Positions 50,623 to 59,587 of a stretch of 64,000 nt of DNA are shown here, one piece after another. The stretch spans positions 62,001 through 126,000 of the forward strand of contig NZ_AXWT01000016.1 in assembly GCF_000482805.1 (NCBI RefSeq), read 5' to 3'. The DNA comes from Deinococcus murrayi DSM 11303 (lineage in GTDB: Bacteria > Deinococcota > Deinococci > Deinococcales > Deinococcaceae). The first letter of the stretch is position 1; every line of letters starts with the position of its first letter. The notes under the pieces are model-generated. The model did no database searches, was not told the origin of the DNA, and saw only the letters and a list, made by a program, of their open reading frames with translations. The position numbers were made by a program, and so were the translations under genes.

Positions 50623-51080
50623 GGCAGGCAAGGACACAGGGCTTTACCCTGATCGAGGTGCTGGTGTCGGTGGCGGTGCTGGCCGTGCTCGCCGCAGTGC
50701 TGACGGCTACGCTGACCGGGGCGCTGGGCCTTAACCGCCAGGCTCAGCAACAACTGGGCACCTCTACGCAAGCCCAGCAGCTGCTGGAGCAGGTGCGCGG
50801 GGCCTGGGCCGACGGCAACCTGTACGAGCGGGCCTGCGCCCCGGTCACCATTCCGAGTGGCTACTCGGTGCAGTTTCAGTCGCTGGATACGCGGGGCAAC
50901 GTGCTGGGAACGGGAGCCGCCGCTGCGCCTGCCAACATCCGCACGACGAATTGCGCCGCGCAGCCAGTCTTGAACGCGCCGGGGGGCAGCGAGCCGCCCC
51001 GGATGCGCCGCCTGATTGTCGCCTCGCAAACCGGACGGCAGGACACCACCCTGACTGTCGACGTGCTGAGGCCACGGTGA
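50619..51080 (+). CDS. Minor pilin (PilV-like)
   Basis: A 153-residue prepilin with GFTLIEVLVSVAVLAVLAAVLT at its N terminus, followed by a coiled segment (GALGLNRQAQQQLGTSTQAQQLLEQVRGAW) and a short beta domain with two Cys (ERACAPVT and RTTNCAAQP). Its position between GspH-like and PilW-like genes supports a PilV role in the initiation complex of type IV pili, which Deinococcus uses for DNA uptake or adhesion. The start overlaps the previous stop by four bases. Confidence 0.9.
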   Translation: MRQARTQGFTLIEVLVSVAVLAVLAAVLTATLTGALGLNRQAQQQLGTSTQAQQLLEQVRGAWADGNLYERACAPVTIPSGYSVQFQSLDTRGNVLGTGAAAAPANIRTTNCAAQPVLNAPGGSEPPRMRRLIVASQTGRQDTTLTVDVLRPR

Positions 51081-51928
51081 GGGGGCCACGCTGGAGGCAA
51101 GCGGGCCTCACCCTGGTCGAGCTGCTCGTGGGGATGGCCCTGATGGGCATCGTGCTCGCGGCGCTGGTGGCTTACTTTTCCCAGAGTGGCCGGGTGTCGA
51201 CCCAGTCGAGCACGCGGGCCGAGTTGCAGCAGGAGGTGCTCAACGCCCAGCAGCTCATCGCCGGGAAGCTCAAGGAAGCGTGGTACGTGTATCCGCCGGG
51301 ATTTGCCCTTTCTCTGAGCGCATCTGCCAGCGGTAATCCACCGACACTTCAGAATCCTGTCACTGGAAACAAGAACTGGACGGTAGGCACCCATCCCATC
51401 TTGGCGATGATTCTCCCGCCGGAGTCGGGCACGGCCCCCTACCGCTTTCTCGCTTACTATCCAGTGAAGCGCTCGGTGTGGGTGGGCGGCACCGCCGCGA
51501 CCAGTTGGCGCAATCCTGGCCCAGACGACAGCAATGGTGATGCCTGGGTGCTGGTGGAGTACCGGGCGAACATGGCTTCGCCTTTTCCCCCTTCCCCTCC
51601 TGTTCCCCCCCTTCCCCCTTTTCCTCCTGTGGCGGTGCCGACTGTCCCAACGAATGGAGAAGCCAATATCCTCGCCGACTACATCGCGCCGACGGTGGCG
51701 ACGACCGGTTTCACGACGTCCACCAACATCTACAACATGTTCACCTACGCGACGACGACTTGGCCGGGCAGCTGGCCTGCACCTGTACCCAGCTACGTCA
51801 ACAGCGTGACCATCAACCTCGCCGTGGCGAGGCAGTCGCAGGGGTCGCTTCTGCGGCTGCCCGGAGCTACGGGAACCTACAGCATTACGGTCTTCCCCGC
51901 CAATCTGGGTCGGATCGCGGTCAATTGA
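51077..51928 (+). CDS. Minor pilin (PilW-like)
   Basis: A 283-residue prepilin starting at GTG 51077, which overlaps the stop of the preceding gene (GTGA). The signal region is RQAGLTLVELLVGMALMGIVLAALVAYF, followed by QSSTRAELQQEVLNAQQLIAGKL, typical of PilW. A Pro-rich stretch (SPFPPSPPVPPLPPFPPVAV) lies in the middle of the globular part. It is the last gene of the pilin cluster; a hairpin follows. Confidence 0.9.
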   Translation: MRGPRWRQAGLTLVELLVGMALMGIVLAALVAYFSQSGRVSTQSSTRAELQQEVLNAQQLIAGKLKEAWYVYPPGFALSLSASASGNPPTLQNPVTGNKNWTVGTHPILAMILPPESGTAPYRFLAYYPVKRSVWVGGTAATSWRNPGPDDSNGDAWVLVEYRANMASPFPPSPPVPPLPPFPPVAVPTVPTNGEANILADYIAPTVATTGFTTSTNIYNMFTYATTTWPGSWPAPVPSYVNSVTINLAVARQSQGSLLRLPGATGTYSITVFPANLGRIAVN

Positions 51929-51961
51929 TCCTCACCTCGCCCCCTCCCTTCAAACAACCCT

Positions 51962-51992
51962 GAGCCTGCCCCGGCCCCCTGGAGGCAGGCTC
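51962..51992. promoter_or_regulatory. Perfect 9-bp inverted repeat between pilW-like and dynamin genes
   Basis: GAGCCTGCC and GGCAGGCTC are separated by 13 bases. No T-tract follows; the repeat ends directly at the -10 box of the dynamin-like gene, so it may be an operator as well as a 3' hairpin. Confidence 0.45.
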
Positions 51993-51998
51993 TACACT
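51993..51998 (+). promoter_or_regulatory. -10 box (TACACT) of leaderless dynamin-like gene
   Basis: TACACT, six bases before the ATG at 52005. Confidence 0.55.
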
Positions 51999-52004
51999 TG
52001 CTCC

Positions 52005-53699
<1,695 letters not shown>

Positions 53700-53703
53700 G
53701 GAT

Positions 53704-53732
53704 TTGACAAGGCCGAGGCCATCCTCTACCCT
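53704..53732 (+). promoter_or_regulatory. Promoter of tRNA-Thr
   Basis: TTGACA (53704-53709), a 17-bp spacer and TACCCT (53727-53732); transcription should start near 53739. Confidence 0.8.
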
Positions 53733-53755
53733 TGTGCGTGCAGCATTTTTGCCGC

Positions 53756-53830
<75 letters not shown>

Positions 53831-53839
53831 GAGAGAAAG

Positions 53840-53860
53840 CCCGCCTAGCGCGGGTTTTTT
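53840..53860 (+). terminator. Rho-independent terminator of tRNA-Thr
   Basis: CCCGC-CTAGC-GCGGG followed by six T. Confidence 0.9.
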
Positions 53861-53929
53861 GATTTTGGTCTGACCTGATGAAGGGGGCGCGGCGGCCCCC
53901 TTTGCAAACCTATTGCAAACCGGCAGCGC

Positions 53930-55195
53930 TTAGGGTTGGTCGGGCGTGCTGCCCCCCTCGACCCCTACAGGCCGTGAACGCACTTTCACCCGCCGCCGCC
54001 CCTGGGCTTCCGGCTGGGGCGCGGGGGTCACGGGGTCAAAGGTCAGCCCCTCGCCCTCGCCGTCATACACGTGCCGGTAAATGCCGCGTGTCACGTTCGG
54101 GTCTTTGTGCCCCAGCCGCTTACTCAGCACCTCGACGCTCACCCCGCTTGCCGCCATGACAGAGGCATAGGTGTGCCGCAGTTTGTGGGGGGTCAGCACC
54201 GGCACCCCCGCCGCCCGGCAAATCCGGCCCATAGGCCGCCGCAGGTTGTCGAGCCGGTAGGGCGTTCCTGCCCGCGTCACAAACACATACCCCGTGTGCT
54301 GGTACTCGCGCCCGCCGTCCCTGAGCCGCGCCCCGCTCTCTTTTTCTGTCTGTGCCTGACTCAGCCTCAGCAGCTTGACGGCGTCCCCAGCGAGGCTGAG
54401 GGCACGGCGGCCCCGTTCGGTTTTCGGCGTGCTTTCGTACACCTTGCCCCCGCTGACGGACCGCGTGCGCTCGACCCGGACCCGCGCCCCACCGTCAGGG
54501 GTGAAGGTCACGTCATCCCAGCGCAGCCCCAGCACCTCGCCCGGTCTCATCCCCGTAGCGAGGGCAAAGGCCAGCGGCCACCCCCAGCGGTCAGCGCGGG
54601 CCGCACGGTAAAACTGGGCCGCCTGTTCCGGGGTAAAGGCGTGCAAGCGGGGCGCACCCTCGACGGTGGGGCGCTGGGGGCGAGCGTGGGCGGTTGGGTT
54701 GACCGTGACCAACCCTTCCGCGTTCCCCCAGGCATAGGCCGCCCTCAGCAGGCCGTGGATTTTCTCGCGGGTGCGGTAGCCCAGTCCAGACGCTTCCAGC
54801 TCGGCGTAATAGGCCCGCAGCCGCCCCGCACTGACCTTGCCCGCTGCAAGCTGCCCCACGCTGGGCCGAATGTATTTGTTCGCCGTATACGCATAGTCCC
54901 GTGCCGTGCTCTCCGCCTTAATCTTCCCGCGCCGCCCAGCGATGTACTCGCTCAGCAGGTCGCTGAGGGTCAGCCCCCGCACGGGCGGGCGGTGCTCGCG
55001 CTCAATGGCCGCCTTTGCTGTTCGCACCGCTTCCCGTGCGGCGGTCATGTTTCGTGCCGTGCCGCTCACCTGCCGCCGCTCACCTGCGGGGGAAGTCGCC
55101 ATCACCCGCCACCGCACCCGCCCATCTGCGAGGCGCGTATAGCTGCCTTCACCCTGCCCGCGCTTTCTCCGACCTTCTGATTGACCTGTCGCCAT
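53930..55195 (-). CDS. int: Tyrosine-family site-specific integrase
   Basis: A 421-residue recombinase of the phage integrase type. The N-terminal arm-binding domain (GEGSYTRLADGRVRWRVMATSPAG) is followed by a SAM-like core-binding domain (LSDLLSEYIAGRRGKIKAESTARDYAYTANKYI, broken here) and the catalytic domain with Arg in ATGMRPGEVLGLRW, HKLRHT, LGHKDP and the nucleophile Tyr in GIYRHVYDG. All catalytic residues are present. The ATG is at 55195. The gene ends 100 bp from tRNA-Thr, the usual placement at attL. Confidence 0.96.
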   Translation of the reverse strand: MATGQSEGRRKRGQGEGSYTRLADGRVRWRVMATSPAGERRQVSGTARNMTAAREAVRTAKAAIEREHRPPVRGLTLSDLLSEYIAGRRGKIKAESTARDYAYTANKYIRPSVGQLAAGKVSAGRLRAYYAELEASGLGYRTREKIHGLLRAAYAWGNAEGLVTVNPTAHARPQRPTVEGAPRLHAFTPEQAAQFYRAARADRWGWPLAFALATGMRPGEVLGLRWDDVTFTPDGGARVRVERTRSVSGGKVYESTPKTERGRRALSLAGDAVKLLRLSQAQTEKESGARLRDGGREYQHTGYVFVTRAGTPYRLDNLRRPMGRICRAAGVPVLTPHKLRHTYASVMAASGVSVEVLSKRLGHKDPNVTRGIYRHVYDGEGEGLTFDPVTPAPQPEAQGRRRVKVRSRPVGVEGGSTPDQP

Positions 55196-55715
55196 AACCC
55201 AGCGTAGCCCGCCCCCCTGGGCCGTCAGCCGAAAGGTGGGGCCGCGCTGGGGGGGTCGGTGGGTGGGGGAGAGTAGGCGTACGGTTTTAGGGGGTTTTAG
55301 GAGGGTAAATCCTACAAAAGCATTTTTGACTCTCTATCTATCTATAAAAGACTGTCCTAGACGGCATTTTGGGGACTTTCCCCACTGGGGTACTCCACTC
55401 CCATCCCCTAGAAGCCCTCAAAACCCCCAAAACCTCCGGGCTACTCTTTCGCCCGTCCAGAACGGCAAAAAAGTAGCGGGTTTTGTGTAGAACCCACTCC
55501 GGGGGCTTCCCCCCAAAACCTCCGGGCTACTCCTACTCCCACCCCCCCCAGCGCGGCCCCAGCCGGGGCACGGCGAGGGGCCGGGGGCGCTCTCAAAAGT
55601 TGAGAGGGGGCAGACAAAGCGCTGCCCCCTCCCGCTGGGGGAGGGGGTCACATACCACGCGCCCGCGTCACCTGCTGACACGGCAACTCTGAAGGGCCGG
55701 GGGGGCCGTGCAGGG
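55196..55715. other. 520-bp gene-free region with a 23-bp direct repeat
   Basis: No convincing gene. The stretch 55275-55385 is the poorest in GC of the element (TTTTAGG repeats, CTATCTATCTATA). A perfect 23-bp direct repeat, starting CCCCCAAAACC and ending GGGCTACTC, occurs at 55424-55446 and 55510-55532. It lies behind the integrase start and beyond the fic stop, where the integrase promoter and perhaps excision or replication sites are expected. Confidence 0.6.
55424..55532 (+). repeat. Pair of 23-bp direct repeats, 86 bp apart
   Basis: Copies at 55424-55446 and 55510-55532 are identical (CCCCCAAAACCTCCGGGCTA plus CTC). The region between holds GGCAAAAAAGTAGCGGG. Candidate recombinase arm sites, iterons or regulatory sites of the integrase. 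Confidence 0.75.
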
Positions 55716-56480
55716 CTATGCCCCCTCAGCCCCCCCCGGTTCGTCTTCCAGCACGGCGAGCAGCTCCAGCACCCCCGCCCGCACCCGGTCCGTTACCAGG
55801 GCTTCAAAGGGGGCGAGGTTGCCGCCGTTCGCTTCTTCTAGGGCCGCGTAATAGGCCGCCCGTGTGGTCACGGGAATCAGGGCCGGGGGGTAGCCCGCCC
55901 GAATCAGCAGCAGATTCATCAGCAGCCGGGCCGTGCGCCCGTTTCCGTCTATGAAGGGGTGCACGGCCACAAGCCCGTAATGGGCGCGGGCGGCGAGGGT
56001 CACGGGGTGCACCTCGCCCGCCCGCGTGTTCAGCTCGCCTATCAGCTCGCCCATCAACTGCGGAACTTTCAGCGGGTTGGGGAAGATGCGGGAAGACCCC
56101 ACTACCCGCACCCGGTCCCGGCGGTAGACCCCGGCATCTTCCGATTGAATGCCCGTGAGGATAACCCGGTGCAGGGCGAGCACATCTTCTTCTCGCAAGG
56201 GGGCGGGCTGGGCACTCATGCGCCGCATCAGCCGCCACGCTTCCCGGTGGTTGACCGCTTCCAGGTGCTCGCGGAGGGGATGCCCGCTTATCGTCACCCC
56301 GTCGAGCAGCACCGCCTTGGTTTCCGCGAGGCTGAGGGTGTTGCCCTCTATCGCGTTGCTGTTGTAGGTCTGCGAAACTTCCCAGTCTGCTTCCAGGCTC
56401 GCCCGCAGCGAATCTGGCAGCGGATGCGCCCGCAGCCGGGCATTCAGCGCGTCGAGCTGGGCGAGGGCCTGGGCCGTCAC
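55716..56480 (-). CDS. Fic-family protein, likely AMP-transferase with N-terminal inhibitory helix
   Basis: A 254-residue protein. The Fic active-site motif is complete: HPFIDGNGRTARLL (His, Asp, Asn, both Arg). The N-terminal inhibitory motif (S/T)xxxE(G/N) is visible in SNAIEGNTLSLAETKAVL, so it belongs to the class with an intramolecular inhibitor. Such enzymes attach AMP or another nucleotide part to a target protein, and some remove it. It starts at GTG 56480, overlapping the stop of the HTH repressor, so both are made together. Its presence in the element may serve defence, competition or maintenance; this is inference. Confidence 0.94.
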   Translation of the reverse strand: MTAQALAQLDALNARLRAHPLPDSLRASLEADWEVSQTYNSNAIEGNTLSLAETKAVLLDGVTISGHPLREHLEAVNHREAWRLMRRMSAQPAPLREEDVLALHRVILTGIQSEDAGVYRRDRVRVVGSSRIFPNPLKVPQLMGELIGELNTRAGEVHPVTLAARAHYGLVAVHPFIDGNGRTARLLMNLLLIRAGYPPALIPVTTRAAYYAALEEANGGNLAPFEALVTDRVRAGVLELLAVLEDEPGGAEGA

Positions 56481-56842
56481 TCTTTCCCCCCCCCAGCGCG
56501 GCCCGGTTCATCCCCCTGGGGCGGGGCCACGCTCCCCAGCGCTTCCCGCACCGCCGCTTGCACCCGCCGCATGACTTCCCGCTCTAGCGCTTGGGGGTCA
56601 CTGGGGGCGGGCGGCACCCCGCCGCTGCTCAGGTGCTCGACGGGCACCGCTGTCAGGGTCAGCCCCAGGGCGTCGAGAATGGCTTGCCACACGGGGGGCA
56701 CGTTGCCGCCCCTGCCGCCCGTGTTGTTAAGGGCGCGGGTTATGTGATTCGGGTGGATACCTGTAGCGCGGGCGAGGTCCGCCCGGCTTAGCCCTTTCTC
56801 TCTCAGGCGGGCGTCTACCGCTGCCCGTATCTCTTCATTCAT
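56477..56842 (-). CDS. XRE-like HTH repressor of the mobile element
   Basis: A 121-residue protein with an N-terminal helix-turn-helix (EKGLSRADLARATGIHPNHITRALNN) and a Pro-rich linker to a helical C-terminal part (ALEREVMRRVQAAVREALG) that may dimerise. The ATG at 56842 lies six bases after TAGACT, so the mRNA is leaderless; a GTG at 56848 would start in the promoter. Three CTACCCGAAA repeats lie between it and the opposite operon, most likely its operators. Confidence 0.88.
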   Translation of the reverse strand: MNEEIRAAVDARLREKGLSRADLARATGIHPNHITRALNNTGGRGGNVPPVWQAILDALGLTLTAVPVEHLSSGGVPPAPSDPQALEREVMRRVQAAVREALGSVAPPQGDEPGRAGGGKE

Positions 56843-56848
56843 GCCCAC

Positions 56849-56854
56849 AGTCTA
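56849..56854 (-). promoter_or_regulatory. -10 box (TAGACT) of the repressor-fic operon
   Basis: TAGACT on the minus strand, six bases before the ATG at 56842; it overlaps the first operator repeat. Confidence 0.65.
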
Positions 56855-56903
56855 CCCGAAAGCGGTAACTACCCGAAAAGGGTTGACTCTGCTACCCGAA
56901 AAG
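56852..56903. promoter_or_regulatory. Three CTACCCGAAA operator repeats
   Basis: The word occurs at 56852-56861, 56869-56878 and 56892-56901, in one orientation and 17 and 23 bases apart. The second and third extend to CTACCCGAAAAG and are followed by partly symmetric bases (third: CTACCCGAAAAGAGTAG). The first touches the repressor -10 box, the third fills the spacer of the opposite promoter, so one protein bound here could control both directions. Confidence 0.75.
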
Positions 56904-56911
56904 AGTAGTAT
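56883..56911 (+). promoter_or_regulatory. Rightward promoter of the small-gene operon
   Basis: TTGACT (56883-56888), 17-bp spacer, TAGTAT (56906-56911). The spacer is almost entirely the third operator repeat. Confidence 0.75.
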
Positions 56912-56989
56912 TAGGTCAGCAGAAAGAGACGCTTCTACCGCCAAGTTTCCGCGTCCCTGACTGACTCCCCTTAGCAGTGAAGGAGCACC

Positions 56990-57424
56990 ATGCACACTAG
57001 CACCCCCCGCCCGAAAACCCGCACCTGGGCCACCGTGCGCCACGTGACCGCCTACGGCGAGCACTGGGGGCACGAAACGCACACCGTCACCCTGACCCGT
57101 GACGCGGCGGGCCGCATCAGCGCCCAGCTCGACGGCGAGCCGGTCCCCACCGCCCAAGCGGTCGCCATTCTGAACGCGGCAGACCATGTGACCCTGACCG
57201 CTGAGGCGTACCTGCCCGTTCCCCCGGCCCCCACCATCGGCAAGGCCGCCGGGTGCCGCCTTCACAAGCACATGGCCCGTGCGGGCATCCCCAGCGGGGA
57301 ACATTACGCCTTCGCCGCCCGCACCCTGGGGCGGCCCGTGGCGAGCCTCGCCGCCCTGTACCCCGTGGAAGCCCGGCAGGTGTGGCGTGACCTGTGCGCC
57401 TACGCCCCGCGCCTGACCGCCTAA
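56990..57424 (+). CDS. Mobile-element protein of unknown function
   Basis: A 144-residue protein, first gene after the rightward promoter. The first half looks beta-rich (TWATVRHVTAYGEHWGHETHTVTLTRDAAGRISAQLDG, broken here), and the second helical (GCRLHKHMARAGIPSGEHYAFAARTLGRPVASLAALYPVEARQVWRDL). GAAGGAG is seven bases before the ATG. Early position under the repressor-controlled promoter suggests a regulatory or replication role, but no motif proves it. Confidence 0.75.
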   Translation: MHTSTPRPKTRTWATVRHVTAYGEHWGHETHTVTLTRDAAGRISAQLDGEPVPTAQAVAILNAADHVTLTAEAYLPVPPAPTIGKAAGCRLHKHMARAGIPSGEHYAFAARTLGRPVASLAALYPVEARQVWRDLCAYAPRLTA

Positions 57425-57474
57425 GCCGCTGGGGGGCCAGTCCCGGCCCCCTCCCGCCTTTGTGAGGTGCCCCC

Positions 57475-57645
57475 ATGCGCTCTGCCCTGCCCCTGACCCT
57501 CGCCGCGCTTGCCCTGGGCTGCTACGCCCTCGCGGGCAGCGCCCACCCCGCCGCTTATCCCGCCGCCGTGCTGGGGCCGTGCCTCGCCCTCGCCGCCCTC
57601 GCGCTGACCCTCGCCCGCTTGGGCTGGGCTAAGGGCTGGGCATGA
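57475..57645 (+). CDS. Small membrane protein of the mobile element
   Basis: A 56-residue protein with two hydrophobic segments (LPLTLAALALGCYALAG and AAVLGPCLALAALALTLARLG). GAGGTG is seven bases before the ATG, the same type of ribosome site as the next gene. It is probably a two-span membrane peptide; its role is unknown. Confidence 0.6.
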   Translation: MRSALPLTLAALALGCYALAGSAHPAAYPAAVLGPCLALAALALTLARLGWAKGWA

Positions 57646-57695
57646 AGGCCGCTTAGCACTCCCCACGCCCCCCGCTCCCCCCAGAGGTGCCCGAC

Positions 57696-58418
57696 ATGAC
57701 CGCACGCCCTGACCTCGCCGCCCCCACCCCTGAGCGCCACTTGCCCTACCCCTGGGCACGGGGCGAGGGGTGCGGCGGCCCCCGGCCCGCCCTCGCCCAC
57801 CCCGGCGAGCATGACCCCTACTGTCCCGCGTGTGCCCGCGCTGACCTTCTCCGGCACGCGGCGGGGGAGAGCCTCGCGGCCCTGTTGCCCACGGTGCTGA
57901 GCGCGTGGGCGCATCACTGGGGCGAGGTCGGGCTTTCCACCCGCGCCCTGTATGAAGCCGTCGAGAAAATCGCAGGGGCGTGGATGAATGCAGACGCCCA
58001 GCGCGAGCACCTGAGCGCGTTCTTGCGCGGGGCCATGCGCGAGCATCCCGCTCCCGCCGTCATCCCCAGCCCGCCCGACCGCGTGACCGTGCGCCCCGCT
58101 GAGTGGGGACTTATCCTCGCCGCCCACCTCGACCCGCACGCCCCGCCGCCCCCGCCGGGGCAGCCGGACCGCCGCCGCTTCTTTACTGTGCGGGAGCCGG
58201 GCGGCAAGGTGCGGGAGGGCGTGACCCTGCTCCCCGGCCTTGACGCGGTGCTCATCCTGGGCGCTGAAGAGGGCGCTGATGCCGCGCTCTACTTCACGGG
58301 CCTTCGTGGGCGCACGCGGCCCCTTCAGCGCGAGGGCTACCGGGTGCCCGCCGCCCTGCTGCCCGCCGTGCGCGAGGCGCTAGGGGGCTGGGGCAGCGCT
58401 GAGGGGGTGGGGGCATGA
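57696..58418 (+). CDS. Mobile-element protein of unknown function
   Basis: A 240-residue protein. The N terminus has a possible zinc site (HPGEHDPYCPACARADLLRH). The middle is helical (LPTVLSAWAHHWGEVGLSTRALYEAVEKIAGAWMNADAQREHLSAFLRGAM, broken here), and a C-terminal domain follows a Pro-rich linker. I chose the ATG at 57696; a GTG at 57687 lies within the ribosome site. The stop overlaps the next start as ATGA. Confidence 0.72.
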   Translation: MTARPDLAAPTPERHLPYPWARGEGCGGPRPALAHPGEHDPYCPACARADLLRHAAGESLAALLPTVLSAWAHHWGEVGLSTRALYEAVEKIAGAWMNADAQREHLSAFLRGAMREHPAPAVIPSPPDRVTVRPAEWGLILAAHLDPHAPPPPPGQPDRRRFFTVREPGGKVREGVTLLPGLDAVLILGAEEGADAALYFTGLRGRTRPLQREGYRVPAALLPAVREALGGWGSAEGVGA

Positions 58419-58807
58419 CGGCTCACGCTCAGCCGGGCCGCCGCGCAAAGAGCGCCCTCATCCCTGGGGCCGTGAGCCTCGCCGCCGTGCAGGTGATTCC
58501 CGGCTCTATGACCGCGAGCGGGCGGCCCGCCCTCGCGCTCGCCTGCTGGACAACCCGGCACCGCCTGCTCTTGACGGTGCTGCCGGAGGGCGCGAGCTGG
58601 GGCCTGACCTACCCCCCAGCGCTGCCCAATGAACGGGACGAACGCGAGGGGCTGACCCTCGCCCGCCTGGGCGGCGCTCGCCTGACCCTTGAGCATGAGG
58701 GCCGCCGGGCGGTGCTCGACGTGCCCGCCGTGCGCCTGCTTCGGGAACTGATAGAGGCCCTGGGGCGCTATGACGGCTCCCCCGTCAGCCTGGGGCGGCC
58801 CGCATGA
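58415..58807 (+). CDS. Mobile-element protein of unknown function
   Basis: A 130-residue protein, coupled to both neighbours by 4-base overlaps. It has no clear motif; the central part (LALACWTTRHRLLLTVLPEGASWGLTYP) and the end (ARLTLEHEGRRAVLDVPAVRLLRELIEALGRYD) suggest a small alpha/beta domain. Confidence 0.68.
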   Translation: MTAHAQPGRRAKSALIPGAVSLAAVQVIPGSMTASGRPALALACWTTRHRLLLTVLPEGASWGLTYPPALPNERDEREGLTLARLGGARLTLEHEGRRAVLDVPAVRLLRELIEALGRYDGSPVSLGRPA

Positions 58808-59007
58808 CCCGCCCCAGCGTCACCGCCGTGAGGCGCATCCCCCAGGGTGCCCGCCTGACCCTGAGCGCCCCCGCTCAGCTCTTCCGGCTCGACCTGCCCG
58901 CGCTCTACACCCTGCCCGCCCACCTCATCCGCCCTGCCGCGCTCGCCTTGGGCTTTGACCCCCGGCAGCTCGCGCACGTACTCGGCGAAAGGCCCTGCCA
59001 TGACTAA
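58804..59007 (+). CDS. Small mobile-element protein of unknown function
   Basis: A 67-residue protein; the start overlaps the preceding stop (ATGA) and the end overlaps the next gene by eight bases. The pattern is basic N terminus followed by an alternating hydrophobic part (LFRLDLPALYTLPAHLIRPAALALGFDPRQLAHVLGE, broken here). Its support is the tight packing in the operon rather than any motif. Confidence 0.6.
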   Translation: MTRPSVTAVRRIPQGARLTLSAPAQLFRLDLPALYTLPAHLIRPAALALGFDPRQLAHVLGERPCHD

Positions 59008-59416
59008 CCCCACGCCGCCTGACCCCCTCACTGCCTACGTTCGCACCCACGTGCGGAACATGCGCCGCGCCCTGCGGGGGGCTGAGCTGCTCAGGCCACC
59101 CGCTGAGCTGGGCCATCTTGCCCCGCCCCAGGCCGCCGCCAATCTGGAGCGCCTCAAGGGGGCCTTTGCTGGGGCCGTACTCGCCTACCAAAAGGCCCCG
59201 CCCCACTCGCCTGAAGCCGCCTACGGGCGGGCCATGCTGCTGGGGGGGATGGTGCTTGCTGAGGGGCAGCGTGCCCTGAAAGCCCCCCTCGCCGCGCTCA
59301 CCCTGCTGAGCATTTGGGGCGCAGACCTGAGGCGTGAGGCCCTGGGGGAGCGCAGCGCGGAAGCGCTGGGGGAGCAGGTGGACGCTGACCCCCAGCGCCC
59401 AGGCGTAAGCCCTTAG
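59000..59416 (+). CDS. Mobile-element protein of unknown function, helical
   Basis: A 138-residue Ala-rich protein, last gene of the rightward operon. It is predicted to be helical (AYVRTHVRNMRRALRGAELL, AAANLERLKGAFAGAVLAYQ, AAYGRAMLLGGMVLAEGQRALKAPLAALTLLSIWG). AAAGG lies before the ATG at 59000. No family recognised. Confidence 0.65.
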   Translation: MTNPTPPDPLTAYVRTHVRNMRRALRGAELLRPPAELGHLAPPQAAANLERLKGAFAGAVLAYQKAPPHSPEAAYGRAMLLGGMVLAEGQRALKAPLAALTLLSIWGADLRREALGERSAEALGEQVDADPQRPGVSP

Positions 59417-59480
59417 CCGCCCGCCCCAGCTTCACCAGCTGGGGGCCAAGCATGCGGGGCAGGGGCTAGCGGGCCTATTT

Positions 59481-59510
59481 TTTCCGACATTTTCCGACAT
59501 TTTCCGACGT
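59481..59510. repeat. Three tandem 10-bp repeats (TTTCCGACAT)
   Basis: TTTCCGACAT is repeated at 59481, 59491 and, with one change (GT end), at 59501. The 10-bp period places every copy on the same face of DNA. They sit at the junction of two converging operons next to a terminator. Confidence 0.8.
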
Positions 59511-59535
59511 AAAAAAGGCGGCCCCAGAAGGGGCC
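59511..59535 (-). terminator. Terminator of the leftward mobile-element operon
   Basis: On the minus strand GGCCCC-TTCT-GGGGCC is followed by GCC and six T, about 50 bases after the last stop of the leftward genes. Confidence 0.85.
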
Positions 59536-59587
59536 GTCCACGGGTACGCGGGGGGGATGCTGGAGTTCTAGGGGTGCGCCCGCCCCG

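Noticed and set aside
54071..55180. Plus-strand frame of 369 codons
   Set aside because: Antisense of the integrase.
55330..55350. CTATCTATCTATA as a microsatellite or att core
   Set aside because: Too short and no second copy near the tRNA; treated only as part of the AT-richer stretch.
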